64,000 nucleotides of DNA. Origin: Arthrobacter sp. PAMC 25486. Lineage in GTDB: Bacteria > Actinomycetota > Actinomycetes > Actinomycetales > Micrococcaceae. The notes beneath the pieces were generated by a model. The model did no database searches, was not told the DNA's origin, and saw only the letters and a list, made by a program, of their open reading frames with translations. Made by a program: the position numbers and the translations under genes. Positions within the stretch are counted from its first letter, which is position 1, and every line of letters starts with the position of its first letter. This document shows positions 23,689-34,769 of this stretch, in pieces. Where the stretch lies: NCBI RefSeq assembly GCF_000785535.1, contig NZ_CP007595.1:3060439-3124438 (forward strand), written 5' to 3'.

Positions 23689-25893
23689 TCAGACGGGGAA
23701 ATCTGCACCCAGCGTGGAGAGGACGCCGTAGGCCTTGGCCTGGATTTCCTGCCATTCCGCCTCGTCCTCGGAGTCGGCCGTGATGGCGCCGCCGATTCCC
23801 AGCGACAGGTACGTGCCGCCGTCGTCCGCGTCCTGCAGGACCAATGTACGGATCACGACCGACAAATCGGTGGCCGCATTGAGCGAAAAGTAGCCGATGG
23901 CCCCCGCATAAATGCCGCGCGGGCCAGCCTCGAGCCCGTCGAGAATGGCCATGGTGCTGATTTTCGGCGCACCCGTCATGGACCCGGCGGGGAACGCGGC
24001 GGCCACGGCCTGCGCGCGCGAGGAGCCCGGGGCCAGCTGCGCCTCGATGGTGCTGACCAGCTGGTGCACCGTGGCATAACTTTCGATGGCGCACAGCCGC
24101 GGCACGGTGAGCGTGTGGGGCAGGGCGAAGCGGGAGAGGTCGTTGCGCAGCAGGTCCACGATCATCACGTTCTCCGCCCGGTCCTTCAGCGAGGTCGCCA
24201 GATCCTGTTTCAGGGCGGTGTCCACGGCGGGGTCGGCGGCACGGCGTCGGGTGCCCTTGATGGGCTCGGCGCGCATCAGCCCATCCGAGTCAATGCGCAG
24301 GAAACGTTCAGGGGACGTGCTGGCGACGCTCAGTGTGCCGAGCCGAAGAAACGCGGCAAACGGGGCGGGACTGCGCTTTCGCAGGGCGCGGTACGTGGCC
24401 CACGGGTCCATCCGGGTGGCGGTCCGTGCTTCGAGGGCGGTGGTCAGGCAGATCTCGTAGGAGTTGCCGTCGTGGATCTGGGCCTGCGCCGCCGCGATCA
24501 TGTCCTTGTACCGGCGCTCGCCGTCCCGGGCCGTGAAAATCGGCGCTGTCTGGGTGGTTGCGGTAGGTAAGTTCGACGCCGATTGGCCGGGTATCGCTGC
24601 TGCGGCGGCAGGGGTTGCGCCCACTAATGCCGTGCCGGCCAATGCTGCGGCGTGGGCTGCGCGAACGGCCGCCAGAAAGTTCTCCGCCTCCTGACTCGAG
24701 CCCTGGAGGTGGACGCCCGCCAGGGTCAGAACATGGAGGCAGTTCTCCCGGTGGTCCAGCACGATGGCACGGCCGGCAAAGAGCAGTGCGGCGTCTGGCA
24801 TCGGTGCAGGGCTGCCCGCCGGGGGCGTTGCGCTTGCAACTTTGTTCAAGCCGCCGGTTTCCCCTTTGAGTTCGTACCCGAGGTAGCCCAACCAGCCGAG
24901 TGTGAAATCGCCCGGGTAATGCTCGGGCGCGCGCACGGCCTTGCGGCCCCACACCGAATCCAGCCAACGGAAGAAGGGGCCACGGATGTGCGTGGTGACC
25001 TGTCCAGCCGTCACTGTTGTCACGCCGCCCGCGTGGCTGGCGAGCTGGCCAAAGCAGCCCGAATCGTCGGCCATGATGGAGAACCTTGAGCGGGAGGCCT
25101 GCACGTTTCCGGTGGGGGTTGCGGCCAATTCGGAGCTGGCTGTTCCGGCCGGTTCGGCATTTTCGGCGATGGAACTGTCCAGCCAGACGGCGTTGTTGCT
25201 GCCGCCGTAGAGGGCGTGAAACAACATCTCGGCCGCTGGGAGCCCGTCAATGCGGACAGCAGAAAATTCCAGTCCCCGGCGCCGGGCAAGCTCCGGGGCA
25301 AGCACGTTTTCCATGGCGGGCAGTTGGGTGAGGGCATCAAGGACAAACTCGGGTGCGTGGGCTACGCCGTGGGTGCCGTCCACAACAATGTCGGCGCCGG
25401 CCGGGACGGAGTTGCCGGCGATGAGCCGGTCTTCCTGTTCAGCCCAGATGTCCCAAAATGGCGCATACGTGTCGCCGTCGCGGTCGAGCGCGCGCTTCTT
25501 GCGTGCCTGGCTTGGTGCATCAACCCAAATCACGGCATCAAGGAAGTCCGCGGCCCGGCCGTGGGAGGACCCCACCCCCTCCACGAGGACCACCGGGGCC
25601 AGCTCGGTGGTCCGGGAGGCGCCGTCGTGCTTGGCCACCCAATCCCACGCCGTCCAGGTGGCAGGAAGGCCTGCGCTCAGGGGCGCCAGGACCGTCTCAA
25701 TGTAGCGTTCCACGCCGCCGGCCAGGCCATCCCAGCCGGGGTAGATGTCCTCGAGGTGGAACAGCGAAACGCTGCGGTGGCGGCGCAGCAGGGCGGCCAG
25801 CTCGACGGCAACGGTGGTTTTCCCGGCGCCGGAACGGCCGTCGACAGCGATGATCACCGGACGTTGCGGGGGGAGCGGTTGGGGATCAGCCAC
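23689..25893 (-). CDS. pabB: P-loop nucleoside-kinase-like domain fused to aminodeoxychorismate synthase component I (PabB)
   Basis: 734 residues. Residues about 11-200 are a P-loop kinase-like domain with Walker A GRSGAGKTT (19-27), FHLEDIYPGWDGL and VVLVEGVGSS, resembling uridine kinase. The rest is PabB: FFRWLDSVW and GWLGYLGYELK in the N-terminal lobe, then the chorismate-binding region with EPIKGTRRR, ENVMIVDLLRNDLSR and PAGSMTGAPK. PabB aminates chorismate with ammonia from a glutaminase (PabA), which is not in the window. The fused kinase has no assigned substrate. The start overlaps the upstream phosphatase gene by 8 bases. Confidence 0.87.
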   Translation of the reverse strand: MADPQPLPPQRPVIIAVDGRSGAGKTTVAVELAALLRRHRSVSLFHLEDIYPGWDGLAGGVERYIETVLAPLSAGLPATWTAWDWVAKHDGASRTTELAPVVLVEGVGSSHGRAADFLDAVIWVDAPSQARKKRALDRDGDTYAPFWDIWAEQEDRLIAGNSVPAGADIVVDGTHGVAHAPEFVLDALTQLPAMENVLAPELARRRGLEFSAVRIDGLPAAEMLFHALYGGSNNAVWLDSSIAENAEPAGTASSELAATPTGNVQASRSRFSIMADDSGCFGQLASHAGGVTTVTAGQVTTHIRGPFFRWLDSVWGRKAVRAPEHYPGDFTLGWLGYLGYELKGETGGLNKVASATPPAGSPAPMPDAALLFAGRAIVLDHRENCLHVLTLAGVHLQGSSQEAENFLAAVRAAHAAALAGTALVGATPAAAAAIPGQSASNLPTATTQTAPIFTARDGERRYKDMIAAAQAQIHDGNSYEICLTTALEARTATRMDPWATYRALRKRSPAPFAAFLRLGTLSVASTSPERFLRIDSDGLMRAEPIKGTRRRAADPAVDTALKQDLATSLKDRAENVMIVDLLRNDLSRFALPHTLTVPRLCAIESYATVHQLVSTIEAQLAPGSSRAQAVAAAFPAGSMTGAPKISTMAILDGLEAGPRGIYAGAIGYFSLNAATDLSVVIRTLVLQDADDGGTYLSLGIGGAITADSEDEAEWQEIQAKAYGVLSTLGADFPV

Positions 25894-26389
25894 GGGCGCG
25901 GCCGGCTGCAGTGGCGTGCGCCAGGATGCCGGGAATGGCGCCGGCGATCATGTCCCAGCTGGCCTGGAAGTCCTTGGCGTCGCCGTACCAGGGGTCGTAA
26001 ATGCCCTGATTTTCGGGGTTTTCTGCGGCCACAGCGGGGTCGAAGGAGCGCAGCATGCGTACCTTCGCGGCCGCCTCCGGGGACGGGGCCAATGCGCGCA
26101 GGGCTTCGTAGTGGTCGGTGTCGAGGGCCAAGATGAGGTCACGTTCGGCAAACCAGGACGGGTTGAACGTGCGTGCCGTGTGGCCGGTGGCGGTGACGCC
26201 GTGGCGGGCCAGCTCCTCCTTGGCCCGGGGATCAATCGGGTTGCCAATTTCCCAGGCGCTCGTCCCGGCGGAGTCCACCACGATATCCAGGGCCGCGTCC
26301 GCAGCGGCGGTGGCCAGCATGAACTCGGCCATGGGGGAGCGGCAGATATTGCCGGTGCAAACGGTAACGATCCGGTAGGGATTGGTCAT
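25886..26389 (-). CDS. Low-molecular-weight protein tyrosine phosphatase
   Basis: 167 residues. The N-terminal active-site loop CTGNICRS follows the C-x5-R rule, with PMAEFML next. The catalytic aspartate is in YDPWYGDAKDF near residue 135. The fold and length are normal. Members dephosphorylate phosphotyrosine in proteins or arginine-phosphates. It overlaps the kinase-pabB fusion gene by 8 bases, so the two are probably translationally coupled on one transcript. Confidence 0.9.
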   Translation of the reverse strand: MTNPYRIVTVCTGNICRSPMAEFMLATAAADAALDIVVDSAGTSAWEIGNPIDPRAKEELARHGVTATGHTARTFNPSWFAERDLILALDTDHYEALRALAPSPEAAAKVRMLRSFDPAVAAENPENQGIYDPWYGDAKDFQASWDMIAGAIPGILAHATAAGRARG

Positions 26390-26444
26390 TGAACCAGTCT
26401 ATCGGCGCGGGGGATCGTGGGGTGGTTCCGGGCGGGGAGGTGCG

Positions 26445-27065
26445 CTAAACCAGCGCCAGCAGGACACCCACGGCGATAAACAGGGCACCGAAGATCCGGT
26501 TCAGGATCAGCTGTCCGCGTTCGCTGGTGGTCAGGTGTTTGAGCTGCTTGGCGCCGGCAGCAAAGATGAACCACATGACGATGATGTCGATAACCACCAC
26601 GGTTGCCGTCAGGATCACGTACTGCGGCAGGAGCGGTTCGGCAGGCCGGATGAACTGGGGCATGAACGCCAAAAAGAACACAATCGCCTTGGGATTCAAG
26701 AGGTTCACCCACAGGCCGCGGCGGAACATCGAGAAGCCGGACTCGACAGCGGCAGGCGAGTCCCCGCCGTCGTCCTTCTCCGCCTTGGCCAACAGCTTCA
26801 TGATGCCCAGGTACACGAGGTAGGCGGCACCCACGTAGCGGATCATCAGGAATAGGAACGGGGAACTGGAGACGAGGATGCCCACGCCGGCCGCAACGAT
26901 GATCACATGGATGACCAGCGCCAGCTGCTGCCCCAGGATGCCCCAGAGTGAGCGGCGGAAGCCGGAGGTTAGCGCGTTGGACATGGTGTTGATGGCGCCC
27001 GCGCCCGGCGTCAGGCTGATCATGGCGCCGGCGCCGGCAAGGGCCAGCCAAAGGGAGAATTGCAC
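26445..27065 (-). CDS. LysE/RhtB family amino-acid exporter
   Basis: 206 residues, six hydrophobic helices. SLTPGAGAINTMSNALTSG is the conserved start of the family and NLLNPKAIVFFLAFMPQF the conserved NPK loop. Such proteins export amino acids or derivatives. The substrate cannot be inferred. It is separated by 55 bases from the upstream-reading phosphatase gene on the same strand. Confidence 0.9.
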   Translation of the reverse strand: MQFSLWLALAGAGAMISLTPGAGAINTMSNALTSGFRRSLWGILGQQLALVIHVIIVAAGVGILVSSSPFLFLMIRYVGAAYLVYLGIMKLLAKAEKDDGGDSPAAVESGFSMFRRGLWVNLLNPKAIVFFLAFMPQFIRPAEPLLPQYVILTATVVVIDIIVMWFIFAAGAKQLKHLTTSERGQLILNRIFGALFIAVGVLLALV

Positions 27066-27167
27066 TCGGCAAGTTTACGCCCCGGTGGAGGCGATGCCGG
27101 CGTTGGGCGCGGCAGGGGCAGGGCACGTGTTGAGCTGTAGAGGTTCCTCCCAGATGCGGCAACTAAG

Positions 27168-28661
27168 ATGAAGCAAATGAGCGCACCAACCCAACGATTC
27201 GGCCTCAATCGCCGCCATTTTCTCCAGCTGTCCACTTTGGGCCTTGGCATCGGTGCCATGGCCACACTGGCAGGGTGCGCCGGCTCGGACGGGAGGGAGC
27301 CCCTGGACACCGTGGGGCAGGTTGATTTCCGCAACCCACTGCACGTCCCGCCGCTGGCTCCCGCCGTTGAAAAGGACGGCCAGCGCGTCTTTGACCTCGT
27401 AACCGAGGCTGGTCAAACGGAGATTGTCTCCGGCGGGAAAGCCGACACCTGGGGCGTCAACGGGGCGTTCCTGGGGCCCACGCTGCGGGTGCGCCGGGGC
27501 GAGGAAATTCGCATCAACGTGAGCAACGCACTCGACGAGCCCACCACCCTGCACTGGCACGGCATGCGGCTGCCCGCGGCGGCGGACGGTGGTCCCCACC
27601 AAATGGTTGAACCCGGTGCGACCTGGTCCCCCTCATGGACCATCGACCAGCCCGCGGCGACCCTCTGGTACCACCCGCATCCGCACGGACAGACGGAACG
27701 GCACGTCTACAAAGGGCTCGGCGGGATGTTCCTCATCGACGACGATGAAGAGACCGCCCTGAACCTGCCCCGGGATTACGGTGTGGACGACATTCCGCTC
27801 ATTGTCCAGGACAAGACGTTCTCCGGGAACGGACAGCTCGTTGAGACTGGGCGGATTGGCGTCGGCATGCTGGGCGGCACGGTGCTGGTCAACGGCACGG
27901 CAGCCCCCGTGCTGGACGTGGTCGCCGAGCACACGCGGCTGCGCCTGCTGAATGCGTCGAGCGCCCGCAGCTACAACTTTGGCTTCTCCGACGACCGCAC
28001 CTTCACCATGATCGCCAGCGACGGCGGCCTCCTCACGGCGCCCGCGCCGTTGAGCCGGATCATGCTCACACCGGGCGAACGCGCCGAAATTATCGTCACG
28101 GCGGTCCCCGGCGAAACCGTGACGCTGCGTTCTTACTCGCAGGACCTTGGCGTTTCCAACGCCCGGGCCGCCGAATCCGGCTCGCTCGACACCCTGGACA
28201 TCATTGAGTTGCAGGCTGCATCCGTGCTGATGCCTGCCGCCCCGATCCCTGCGAAGCTTGGATCAGCGGCATATCCGGATCCCGCCCTGGCCGGGGACAT
28301 GCAGATGTTCCAGCTCGGCGACAACGTCATCAACAGCAAACACATGGACATGGACCGGATCGACCTGGAGGTCAAGGCCGGGTCAACGCAGGCCTGGGCC
28401 GTGTTCAACGCCCACAACCAGCCGCACAACTTCCACATCCATGACGTCCAGTTTCAAATTCTCACGGTGGATAACAAGCCGCCCCCGCCGGAACTCGCCG
28501 GTTGGAAGGACACCGTCTACGTGCCACCGGGCGTGACCGTCCGGCTGCTCATGCAGTTCGGGAAACTCGCCGACCCCGTGGTCCCCTACATGTACCATTG
28601 CCATCTGCTGTGGCACGAGGACATGGGCATGATGGGCCAGTTCCTGGTGGTGGACGCCTGA
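27168..28661 (+). CDS. Multicopper oxidase, Tat-exported
   Basis: 497 residues. The N-terminus has a twin-arginine motif NRRHFL, a hydrophobic stretch and a lipobox-like LAGC, so a Tat-exported, perhaps lipid-anchored protein. The four copper motifs are present: HWHGMRLP, YHPHPHGQTERH, PHNFHIHDVQF and YMYHCHLLWHEDMGMMGQF, the last supplying the type 1 copper site. Family members (CueO, CotA and others) oxidise Cu(I), metals or phenols at the cell surface. A start at ATG 27177 is also possible. Substrate unknown. Confidence 0.92.
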   Translation: MKQMSAPTQRFGLNRRHFLQLSTLGLGIGAMATLAGCAGSDGREPLDTVGQVDFRNPLHVPPLAPAVEKDGQRVFDLVTEAGQTEIVSGGKADTWGVNGAFLGPTLRVRRGEEIRINVSNALDEPTTLHWHGMRLPAAADGGPHQMVEPGATWSPSWTIDQPAATLWYHPHPHGQTERHVYKGLGGMFLIDDDEETALNLPRDYGVDDIPLIVQDKTFSGNGQLVETGRIGVGMLGGTVLVNGTAAPVLDVVAEHTRLRLLNASSARSYNFGFSDDRTFTMIASDGGLLTAPAPLSRIMLTPGERAEIIVTAVPGETVTLRSYSQDLGVSNARAAESGSLDTLDIIELQAASVLMPAAPIPAKLGSAAYPDPALAGDMQMFQLGDNVINSKHMDMDRIDLEVKAGSTQAWAVFNAHNQPHNFHIHDVQFQILTVDNKPPPPELAGWKDTVYVPPGVTVRLLMQFGKLADPVVPYMYHCHLLWHEDMGMMGQFLVVDA

Positions 28662-28697
28662 GCGGCACGGATCACAGGATTTGTATGGCCGTCCGGA

Positions 28698-29297
28698 TCA
28701 GCGGGCCTTCTTTGCGGCACCGTCATTGCGCAGGGCCCGCTCCATCCCGCGGTCCGGGACCAGCCAAATGCCGGCGACGATCGCATAGGCCGCCAGCCCA
28801 AATGCGGGGGATGCAAAGGTCAGTGCGCAGCCGGCCACGTAAATGACAGGGGAGATGCGGGCCTTGATGTTCCTGCCAAGCGCGGCGTTCAGCGGCCCGT
28901 CGGGACCCTGCTGCCGGATAAACAGGGACTGCAGGATGGCATAAGCGATCGCAGCCAGCAGCAAGTTCACACCGTAAATGAAAACCGGGACGGTGGCGAA
29001 GCCGGATTCGTCCATCCAGCGAGTCATGAACGGCACCAGCGACAGCCAGAACAGCAGATGCAGGTTGGCCCACAGGATTCCGCCGGTGACATCATTGGCC
29101 AGCTTGATCATGTGATGGTGGTTGTTCCAGTAGATTCCGACGTAAATGAAGCTCAGCAGATAGCTCAGCAGCGACGGGTAGATGCTCGCCAGGCCTGCCC
29201 AGTCCGCCGTCTCCGGAGTCCTGAATTCCAGCACCATGATGGTGATGATGATGGCCAGCACACCGTCACTGAGTGCCTCGAGCCTGTTCTTTTCCAT
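28698..29297 (-). CDS. TMEM175-family potassium channel-like protein (DUF1211)
   Basis: 199 residues from ATG 29297 (MEKNRLEALSDG). The signature RLEALSDGVLAIIITIMVLE near the N-terminus is the R-x3-[FL]SD motif of bacterial TMEM175 channels. Six hydrophobic segments follow. A longer ORF to 29468 overlaps the neighbouring gene and is not supported. It is convergent with the multicopper oxidase gene. Channel activity is inferred from family. Confidence 0.87.
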   Translation of the reverse strand: MEKNRLEALSDGVLAIIITIMVLEFRTPETADWAGLASIYPSLLSYLLSFIYVGIYWNNHHHMIKLANDVTGGILWANLHLLFWLSLVPFMTRWMDESGFATVPVFIYGVNLLLAAIAYAILQSLFIRQQGPDGPLNAALGRNIKARISPVIYVAGCALTFASPAFGLAAYAIVAGIWLVPDRGMERALRNDGAAKKAR

Positions 29298-29331
29298 GAC
29301 GCCCCTGTGTGGCTGTCTTTTCGCTTGGCTG

Positions 29332-30222
29332 TTAGGCCCGGGCGATAATTTCTCCGTTGGGCATGATGAACCAGCCGTCTTCGCTGGCGCCCCAGGCCCG
29401 CCAGCCCGCCGAGATCCGCGCCAGAGTCGCTGCGTCGGCGAAGCCGTAGCCGACGGCCTGTTCGGCAAATGCGGAGCCCGTCACCCTGTCCGCCCAGACT
29501 CCCGAGAGCCAGGCCCGCTGCTCCGGTGTTGCGTACAGCCAGTTGGCGGACGACGGCGTGAGCTCAGTAAATCCTGCGGCTTGGGCCCAGTGCAGCAACC
29601 GTCGCCCGGCGTCGGGTTCCGCCTGGTTGTGCCTCGCCACCTGTTGGTACAGCGCCATCCATTCATCCAGTTCGGGCAGTTGCGGATACCAGGACATGCC
29701 GTGGAAGTCGGCGTCCCGCACGGCCACGATGCCGCCGAGTTTTGCCACGCGCCGCATTTCCTGCAGCGCCGCTACGGGGTCCGTCAGGTGCTGCAGGACT
29801 TGGTGGGCATGCACCACGTCGAAGCTCTCATCGGGGAAGTCCAGTTGGTAGACGTCGCCGGTGTCAAAGCTGAGATTGGCCAGGTGCTGGTCTGTGGCCA
29901 GCGCCGTTGCGGCTGCCACGACTTCCGGTGCGCGATCCAGTCCCAACACCTGGCCGGGAGCCACGAGCCGGGCGAAGTCGGCCGTGATGGTGCCGGGGCC
30001 CGAGCCCACATCGAGCACGCTGAGCCCGTGGGTGAGGTGCGGGATCAGGTACGCCGCGGAGTTTCCCGCCGTCCTGGAGGTGTGGGACCGCAACACACTC
30101 TCGTGGTGGCCGTGCGTATAGACGTCGCCGCGGTCCGGCTGCTCATTGTTCGCTTGAATGGGGTCGTGTTGTTGGCTGGGGCTGGGCTCGGACTGCTGGC
30201 CGTGGCTGGATTGCTCACTCAT
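29332..30222 (-). CDS. Class I SAM-dependent methyltransferase
   Basis: 296 residues from ATG 30222. A polar, Gln/Ser-rich N-terminus of about 45 residues precedes the methyltransferase domain. Motif I is VLDVGSGPGTITADFA, the acidic end of motif II is GLDRAPE, and FDVVHAHQVLQHL is motif IV. It resembles UbiE/COQ5-like small-molecule methyltransferases, but the substrate is unknown. No strong ribosome binding site is visible. Confidence 0.85.
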   Translation of the reverse strand: MSEQSSHGQQSEPSPSQQHDPIQANNEQPDRGDVYTHGHHESVLRSHTSRTAGNSAAYLIPHLTHGLSVLDVGSGPGTITADFARLVAPGQVLGLDRAPEVVAAATALATDQHLANLSFDTGDVYQLDFPDESFDVVHAHQVLQHLTDPVAALQEMRRVAKLGGIVAVRDADFHGMSWYPQLPELDEWMALYQQVARHNQAEPDAGRRLLHWAQAAGFTELTPSSANWLYATPEQRAWLSGVWADRVTGSAFAEQAVGYGFADAATLARISAGWRAWGASEDGWFIMPNGEIIARA

Positions 30223-30452
30223 ATGTGGCAGAGTACGCCCGTTCTCCCGGATGCGGCCAGCGCCGTCCAAAAATGATCCCGATCCCGCTCAACGATCCCT
30301 TGAACTCGCCATCCCGGGCTCAGAAAGCGGGATCGGTGTCCTTTTCCGTGCAGGCCGCGACACAGGCCGCCCGTCCCCAAAGCACCCCCGCACAAGGTGG
30401 CGCTGGGCACAAAATCCGGCCATCCGGCGTCGTGCTTGTTCGCCTAAAGTGA

Positions 30453-30477
30453 AAGTTGAGCCTACTACGCTCAACTT
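30453..30477 (+). promoter_or_regulatory. HAIR operator 1 (HspR binding site)
   Basis: AAGTTGAGC (30453-30461), seven spacer bases, then GCTCAACTT (30469-30477) form a perfect inverted repeat matching the HspR-associated inverted repeat (CTTGAGT-N7-ACTCAAG type). It lies just upstream of the putative -35 box of the dnaK operon, whose last gene encodes HspR. Confidence 0.85.
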
Positions 30478-30480
30478 CAT

Positions 30481-30508
30481 TTGACATGGAAGTGAGTGTG
30501 AGTAGAGT
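30481..30508 (+). promoter_or_regulatory. Probable sigma-70-type promoter of the dnaK operon
   Basis: TTGACA at 30481-30486 and TAGAGT at 30503-30508 with a 16-base spacer. It lies between two HAIR operators, so HspR bound there would block it. The leader to the dnaK ATG would be about 80 bases. Confidence 0.6.
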
Positions 30509-30526
30509 TGAGTGCAGAACGCTCAA
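30508..30526 (+). promoter_or_regulatory. HAIR operator 2 (HspR binding site)
   Basis: TTGAGT (30508-30513), seven spacer bases, then GCTCAA (30521-30526). It overlaps the -10 hexamer by one base. A third half-site TTGAGC occurs at 30536-30541. Two full sites plus a half-site suggest tight, cooperative repression by HspR. Confidence 0.8.
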
Positions 30527-30582
30527 TACCGCTGGTTGAGCGACCCCGCCACCTCGGCGGCCTTGTTCGCAGCGGCTCATGA

Positions 30583-32472
<1,890 letters not shown>

Positions 32473-32474
32473 GC

Positions 32475-33053
32475 ATGTCTGAATCTGTAAACCCCGAAGA
32501 GGTCCCGGAGAACGAGCCTGCCAATCCGGCCGGCGAGCCTGCGCAGACCCCCGATGGTGACGCGCTGTCACAGGCCGAGGAGATCCTCAACGGTGTTGAG
32601 GTTCCTGCCGAGGATTCTGTGGCACAGGGTGCAGCCGCTGACGAGGCTGCAGAGCTGAAGAACGACCTTCTTCGCTTGCAGGCCGAGTACGTCAACTACC
32701 GCAAGCGCGTCGAGCGCGACCGGGCAGTTGCCGGGCAGATGGCGGTCATCGGCGTGCTGAACGCCATCCTGCCCGTCATGGATGACATCGACGCGGCCCG
32801 TGCCCACGGCGACTTGGAAGATGGCCCGTTTGCGGCCATCGCCACGAAGCTGGAAACCACGCTGACCACGTACGGCCTGGAGCGAATCGACGCCATCGGC
32901 GTTCCCTTCGACCCGACCGTGCACGAGGCGCTCATCCAGCAGCCCGCCGCTGACATTGAGGTTGACACCGTCAGCCAGGTGCTGCGCAACGGCTACAAGT
33001 CCGGTGAGCGTATTCTGCGCGCCGCACAGGTGATCGTGGCAGTACCCGAGTAA
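32475..33053 (+). CDS. grpE: Nucleotide exchange factor GrpE
   Basis: 192 residues. An acidic, disordered N-terminal 60 residues precede a coiled coil (LKNDLLRLQAEYVNYRKRVE) and the beta-domain with PFDPTVHEALIQQP and ending VLRNGYKSGERILRAAQVIV. It releases ADP from DnaK. Two bases after dnaK; a hairpin separates it from dnaJ. Confidence 0.96.
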   Translation: MSESVNPEEVPENEPANPAGEPAQTPDGDALSQAEEILNGVEVPAEDSVAQGAAADEAAELKNDLLRLQAEYVNYRKRVERDRAVAGQMAVIGVLNAILPVMDDIDAARAHGDLEDGPFAAIATKLETTLTTYGLERIDAIGVPFDPTVHEALIQQPAADIEVDTVSQVLRNGYKSGERILRAAQVIVAVPE

Positions 33054-33070
33054 CAACTGATTCAAACCAA

Positions 33071-33113
33071 TGGTGGGGCTGCCCGAGACTCAATGTCCCG
33101 GGCGGCCCCACCA
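33071..33113 (+). terminator. Intercistronic hairpin between grpE and dnaJ
   Basis: TGGTGGGGC then GCCCG (33071-33085) pairs with CGGGC then GCCCCACCA (33099-33113), a 14-bp stem with one mismatch and a 13-base loop. There is no T tract, so it may act as an attenuator or mRNA processing/stability element that lowers dnaJ-hspR relative to dnaK-grpE. Confidence 0.5.
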
Positions 33114-33155
33114 ACGGTGCAGCTACACCCCACAAACTTTTAGAAAGGAGGCGTC

Positions 33156-34157
33156 TTGGCAAGTCAGGATTGGGTCGAGAAAGACTTTTACAAAATCCTA
33201 GGTGTGTCCAAAGATGCATCGGATGCCGACATCAAGAAGGCCTACCGAAAGCTGGCCCGCAAGTATCACCCGGATACAAACTCCGGTGATCCCCAGGCGG
33301 AAAAGACTTTCAAGGACGTCTCCGAAGCGTATTCAGTGCTCTCCAGCAAGGAAGACCGCGAACAGTATGACGCCATCCGGGCCATGGGCGGCGGCGCCCG
33401 CTTCAGTGCAGGCGGCACCGGCCACAACGGTGGCGGCGGCGGCTTTGAAGACGTCTTCGGAGACCTCTTTGGCGGCGGCCGCGGCGCACCCCGTGGCAAC
33501 CAGGGCTTTGGCAACCAGGGCTTTGGCGGCTCGGGCCTGCCACCGGAATTCGCTGACCTGTTCGGTGGCGGCGGCGGAGGCTTTGGCGGGGGCGGTTTCC
33601 AGCCACCACCCACCAAGGGCGCAGACCGCACGGCCAGCACTACGATTTCTTTTGCCGGTTCCATCAACGGAACCAAGATCGGCCTGCGCGAACCCAATGG
33701 CGAGGTCATCGATGTGCGCATCCCCGCGGGCATCAAGGACGGCCAGAAGGTCCGCGTCAAGGGCAAGGGCCAGCCAGGGGCGGCAGGTCCCGGAGACTTG
33801 ATGGTCACCGTGAACGTCAAGCCGCACGATTTCTTCGTCCGTGACGGCAACAACATCCGCATCCATGTCCCGGTCACCTTCCCGGAGGCCGTGCTGGGAG
33901 CCGATATCAGCGTCCCAACCCTCGCCGGCGACACTGTCCGTGTCCGCGTGCCTGCCGGTACGCCGTCGGGCCGCAGCTTGCGGGTCAAGGGTGCCGGTGT
34001 CAAGACCAAGAAGGGCGACGGCGACCTCCTCGTCACGATCGACGTGGCAGTTCCGCAAAAGCTCAGCAAGGAAGCCGAGGACGCGGTGCGCGCCTTTGCG
34101 GAAGCCACTGCCGATGGCGATCCCCGCGCAGCACTGGCGGCGAAAGCCAAGCTCTAA
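33156..34157 (+). CDS. dnaJ: DnaJ-family co-chaperone lacking the zinc-finger domain
   Basis: 333 residues from TTG 33156, with AAGGAGG five bases upstream. The J domain (residues about 9-75) has the HPD motif ([10 protein letters not shown]). A Gly/Phe-rich region follows (about 80-150). The four CxxCxGxG zinc-finger repeats of classical DnaJ are absent; two C-terminal substrate-binding domains follow directly. This is the DnaJ/CbpA-like type B form, which in actinobacteria sits in the dnaK operon next to hspR, with a classical DnaJ elsewhere. Stimulates DnaK ATPase. Confidence 0.93.
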   Translation: MASQDWVEKDFYKILGVSKDASDADIKKAYRKLARKYHPDTNSGDPQAEKTFKDVSEAYSVLSSKEDREQYDAIRAMGGGARFSAGGTGHNGGGGGFEDVFGDLFGGGRGAPRGNQGFGNQGFGGSGLPPEFADLFGGGGGGFGGGGFQPPPTKGADRTASTTISFAGSINGTKIGLREPNGEVIDVRIPAGIKDGQKVRVKGKGQPGAAGPGDLMVTVNVKPHDFFVRDGNNIRIHVPVTFPEAVLGADISVPTLAGDTVRVRVPAGTPSGRSLRVKGAGVKTKKGDGDLLVTIDVAVPQKLSKEAEDAVRAFAEATADGDPRAALAAKAKL

Positions 34158-34309
34158 TCCCCAGCCCCTCCCGCTGCTCGCAGGCTCGCAGCGGGGCCCT
34201 CGGGGCTGGTGGCCCAGCCACCCGCACCGGGGACTCGCAAACCCGCAGGGGCCCCGCACCGGGGCCCTGATCCGGCTTGCCCAGCAAAACCGTAAGGAAG
34301 GAGATCACA

Positions 34310-34750
34310 ATGATTGTTGACCCGTACGCGCCCATCTTTGTGATTTCCGTTGCGGCCGAACTGGCAGAGATGCATCCGCAGACGCTGCGCCAGTATGACC
34401 GGCTGGGCATCGTCAAGCCCAGCCGGGCACCCGGCCGGGCCAGGCGCTACTCGCAACACGATGTGGAGATGCTCCGGGAAGTCCAGCGCCTTTCACAGGC
34501 GGGGGTTTCCCTTGAAGGTATCCGGCGCATCATGGAGTTGGAAAACCAGGTCGAGACGTTGCGCGCCAAGGTTGTTGAGCTGAGCGGCGAACTGGCAGCG
34601 ATGGCTGCTGAAAACCAGTCGCGCCCGCTCCGGCAGAACAGCCGCGTGTTTGCTGCCGGCCTGACCGGCGGCGACATTGTGGCCCTGGCCCGCGGCCAGC
34701 GCCCGCGCCCGCGCAGCCAGGCCGTGGTGATCTGGCGCCCCCAGCGGTAG
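34310..34750 (+). CDS. hspR: Heat-shock repressor HspR (MerR family)
   Basis: 146 residues. The MerR-type helix-turn-helix is in FVISVAAELAEMHPQTLRQY followed by RLGIVKPSRAPGRARRYS and a dimerisation coiled coil (LENQVETLRAKVVELSGELA). Start ATG 34310 has AAGGAG upstream; an earlier in-frame start at 34277 is less likely. It represses the dnaK operon at HAIR sites with DnaK as co-repressor, so the operon carries its own feedback loop. Confidence 0.94.
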   Translation: MIVDPYAPIFVISVAAELAEMHPQTLRQYDRLGIVKPSRAPGRARRYSQHDVEMLREVQRLSQAGVSLEGIRRIMELENQVETLRAKVVELSGELAAMAAENQSRPLRQNSRVFAAGLTGGDIVALARGQRPRPRSQAVVIWRPQR

Positions 34751-34769
34751 GGGCCGTCCCCCACAAAAA

